Position numbers and translations under genes: made by a program. 64,000 nt of DNA. Source: Phreatobacter sp. Its GTDB lineage: Bacteria; Pseudomonadota; Alphaproteobacteria; Rhizobiales; Phreatobacteraceae. Below are positions 63,416 through 64,000 of the stretch, piece by piece. The DNA lies in contig NZ_JAUYFA010000037.1 of the NCBI RefSeq assembly GCF_030691135.1, positions 1-64,000 on the forward strand, given 5' to 3'. The notes beneath the pieces are model-generated. The model ran no database searches and was not told where the DNA came from. It saw nothing but the letters and a program-made list of their open reading frames with translations. Position 1 is the first letter of the stretch. Each line of letters opens with the position of its first letter.

Positions 63416-64000
63416 TCAGCCGCGGGCACCCTGGCGCGCTGCCGTCGCGATGGACATCAGGAGGCGTCCGGCGAGTGTCGGGGCGATCGCGGCGCGGGCA
63501 CGCGTCTCGAAGCCGGCTTCAGCGAGCCTGACGACGATCCGGTGCAGCTTCTCGGCCGTCCACAGGCCGATCTGCCTTTCGACGGAGAGCTTGCGCCGGA
63601 AAAAGACCGGCGGCTCGAACCGTTCCACAGCGGTTCGGGCAGGCGTGCCGCTTTCCACCGCCAGACGAGCCTTGTGAAGGCTGAGCGCGTGTCGTGTCGT
63701 GGCCGAAATAATCTGCGCAACCGCTATGCCGGCGCCGTCGGCGCGCAGCAGCAGGCGATCGAGTTCGTCCGGCTGGCCACCGAGCGCCGCATCGACGATG
63801 GCGTCGACCCCCAGCGTGAGGCTTTCTCCGGCGACGGCCTCGATATCCGCGACCGTGATGGTGCCCTGGCCGTGGCAATAGAGGCAGATCTTGCGGATTT
63901 CGGCGCGTGAAGCGGCGCGGTCGCCGCCGATGATCTGGGTGAGGAGCGTCACCGCGGCCGTTTCGACCTGAAGGCCGGCCTGGCGTGCCTCCTCGACGAC
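63416..64000 (-). CDS. holA: DNA polymerase III delta subunit, partial (C-terminus only)
   Basis: The C-terminal 194 residues are in the window; the gene runs off the right edge. HolA loads the beta clamp. Recognised parts are VTLLTQIIGGDRAASRAEIRKICLYCHGQGTITVADIEAVAG, DAALGGQPDELDRLLLRADGAGIAVAQIISATTRHALSLHKAR and VRLAEAGFETRARAAIAPTLAGRLLMSIATAAR, standard for the delta collar domain. It is convergent with parB, 18 bases from stop to stop. parB-holA is a conserved order near the origin. Confidence 0.88.
   Translation of the reverse strand, partial: VVEEARQAGLQVETAAVTLLTQIIGGDRAASRAEIRKICLYCHGQGTITVADIEAVAGESLTLGVDAIVDAALGGQPDELDRLLLRADGAGIAVAQIISATTRHALSLHKARLAVESGTPARTAVERFEPPVFFRRKLSVERQIGLWTAEKLHRIVVRLAEAGFETRARAAIAPTLAGRLLMSIATAARQGARG

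Noticed and set aside
1-64000. CRISPR arrays, rRNA, tRNA, transposases, integrases, prophage or toxin-antitoxin pairs
   Set aside because: None was seen on either strand; the intergenic repeats are palindromic elements, not spaced direct repeats.

Overview
The window is GC-rich alphaproteobacterial chromosome. Gene content and order point to the Hyphomicrobiales (Rhizobiales), near the Bradyrhizobium, Bosea and Phreatobacter side of the order. Indicators are the DUF4175/TIGR02302 protein, a Mur-type Fur regulator, alphaproteobacterial AddAB, PmtA, the ppsR-maf-aroE-coaE-dnaQ and hemE-hemJ-rho-mnmE-mnmG-rsmG-parA-parB blocks, and REP-like palindromes. The genus is a guess. No phage, transposon, CRISPR, rRNA or tRNA was seen.

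Layout. 0-10.5 kb is mixed housekeeping: gluQRS (cut by the edge), an AlkA-type glycosylase, an HNH nuclease, dsbB, pgsA-moaD, a metallo-beta-lactamase-fold protein, the glutamine-rich TIGR02302 protein, a PLP dehydratase, DUF429, mtgA and a double-domain Inh-type protease inhibitor. 10.6-21.7 kb is a catabolic island: a PaaG-like isomerase, a dienoyl-CoA-reductase-like SDR, an IclR regulator, two tandem Bug/TctC binding proteins, a MaoC hydratase, an acyl-CoA dehydrogenase, an MFE2-like SDR, an HMG-CoA-synthase-like/DUF35 fusion and an SCP2-type thiolase. Together these make an (R)-type beta-oxidation route for an unknown, probably unsaturated or branched, acid. Three similar palindromes (TGAAAC-N3-GTTTCA type) sit upstream of its transcription units and are the best candidate operators. 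21.9-28.5 kb is a complete five-step histidine utilisation locus (hutU-G-H-I and divergent hutF). 28.6-34.3 kb carries uraD, an SH3 protein, a 2-hydroxyacid dehydrogenase, a VOC protein, a MoeB/ThiF protein, and a two-subunit sulfopyruvate-decarboxylase-like enzyme divergent from a YihU-like reductase.

34.3-50.5 kb holds addB-addA, plsC, mur, a TAXI-type binding protein, acuI, radC, a Lhr-like helicase with pdeM, and pmtA. 50.5-64 kb is the replication-origin neighbourhood. dnaQ, coaE, aroE, maf and ppsR run left on the minus strand. hemE, hemJ, rho, mnmE, mnmG, rsmG, parA and parB run right on the plus strand. The divergent 380-bp gap at 54094-54473 is where Caulobacter has its origin. Three parS-like palindromes (49660, 58997, 61014) lie around it. 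The window ends inside holA.

No clearly unprecedented system is visible. The most unusual observations are the catabolic island with its cysteine-less HMG-CoA-synthase-like/DUF35 fusion and shared palindromes, the small putative C3-sulfonate cluster, and the origin/parS landscape.
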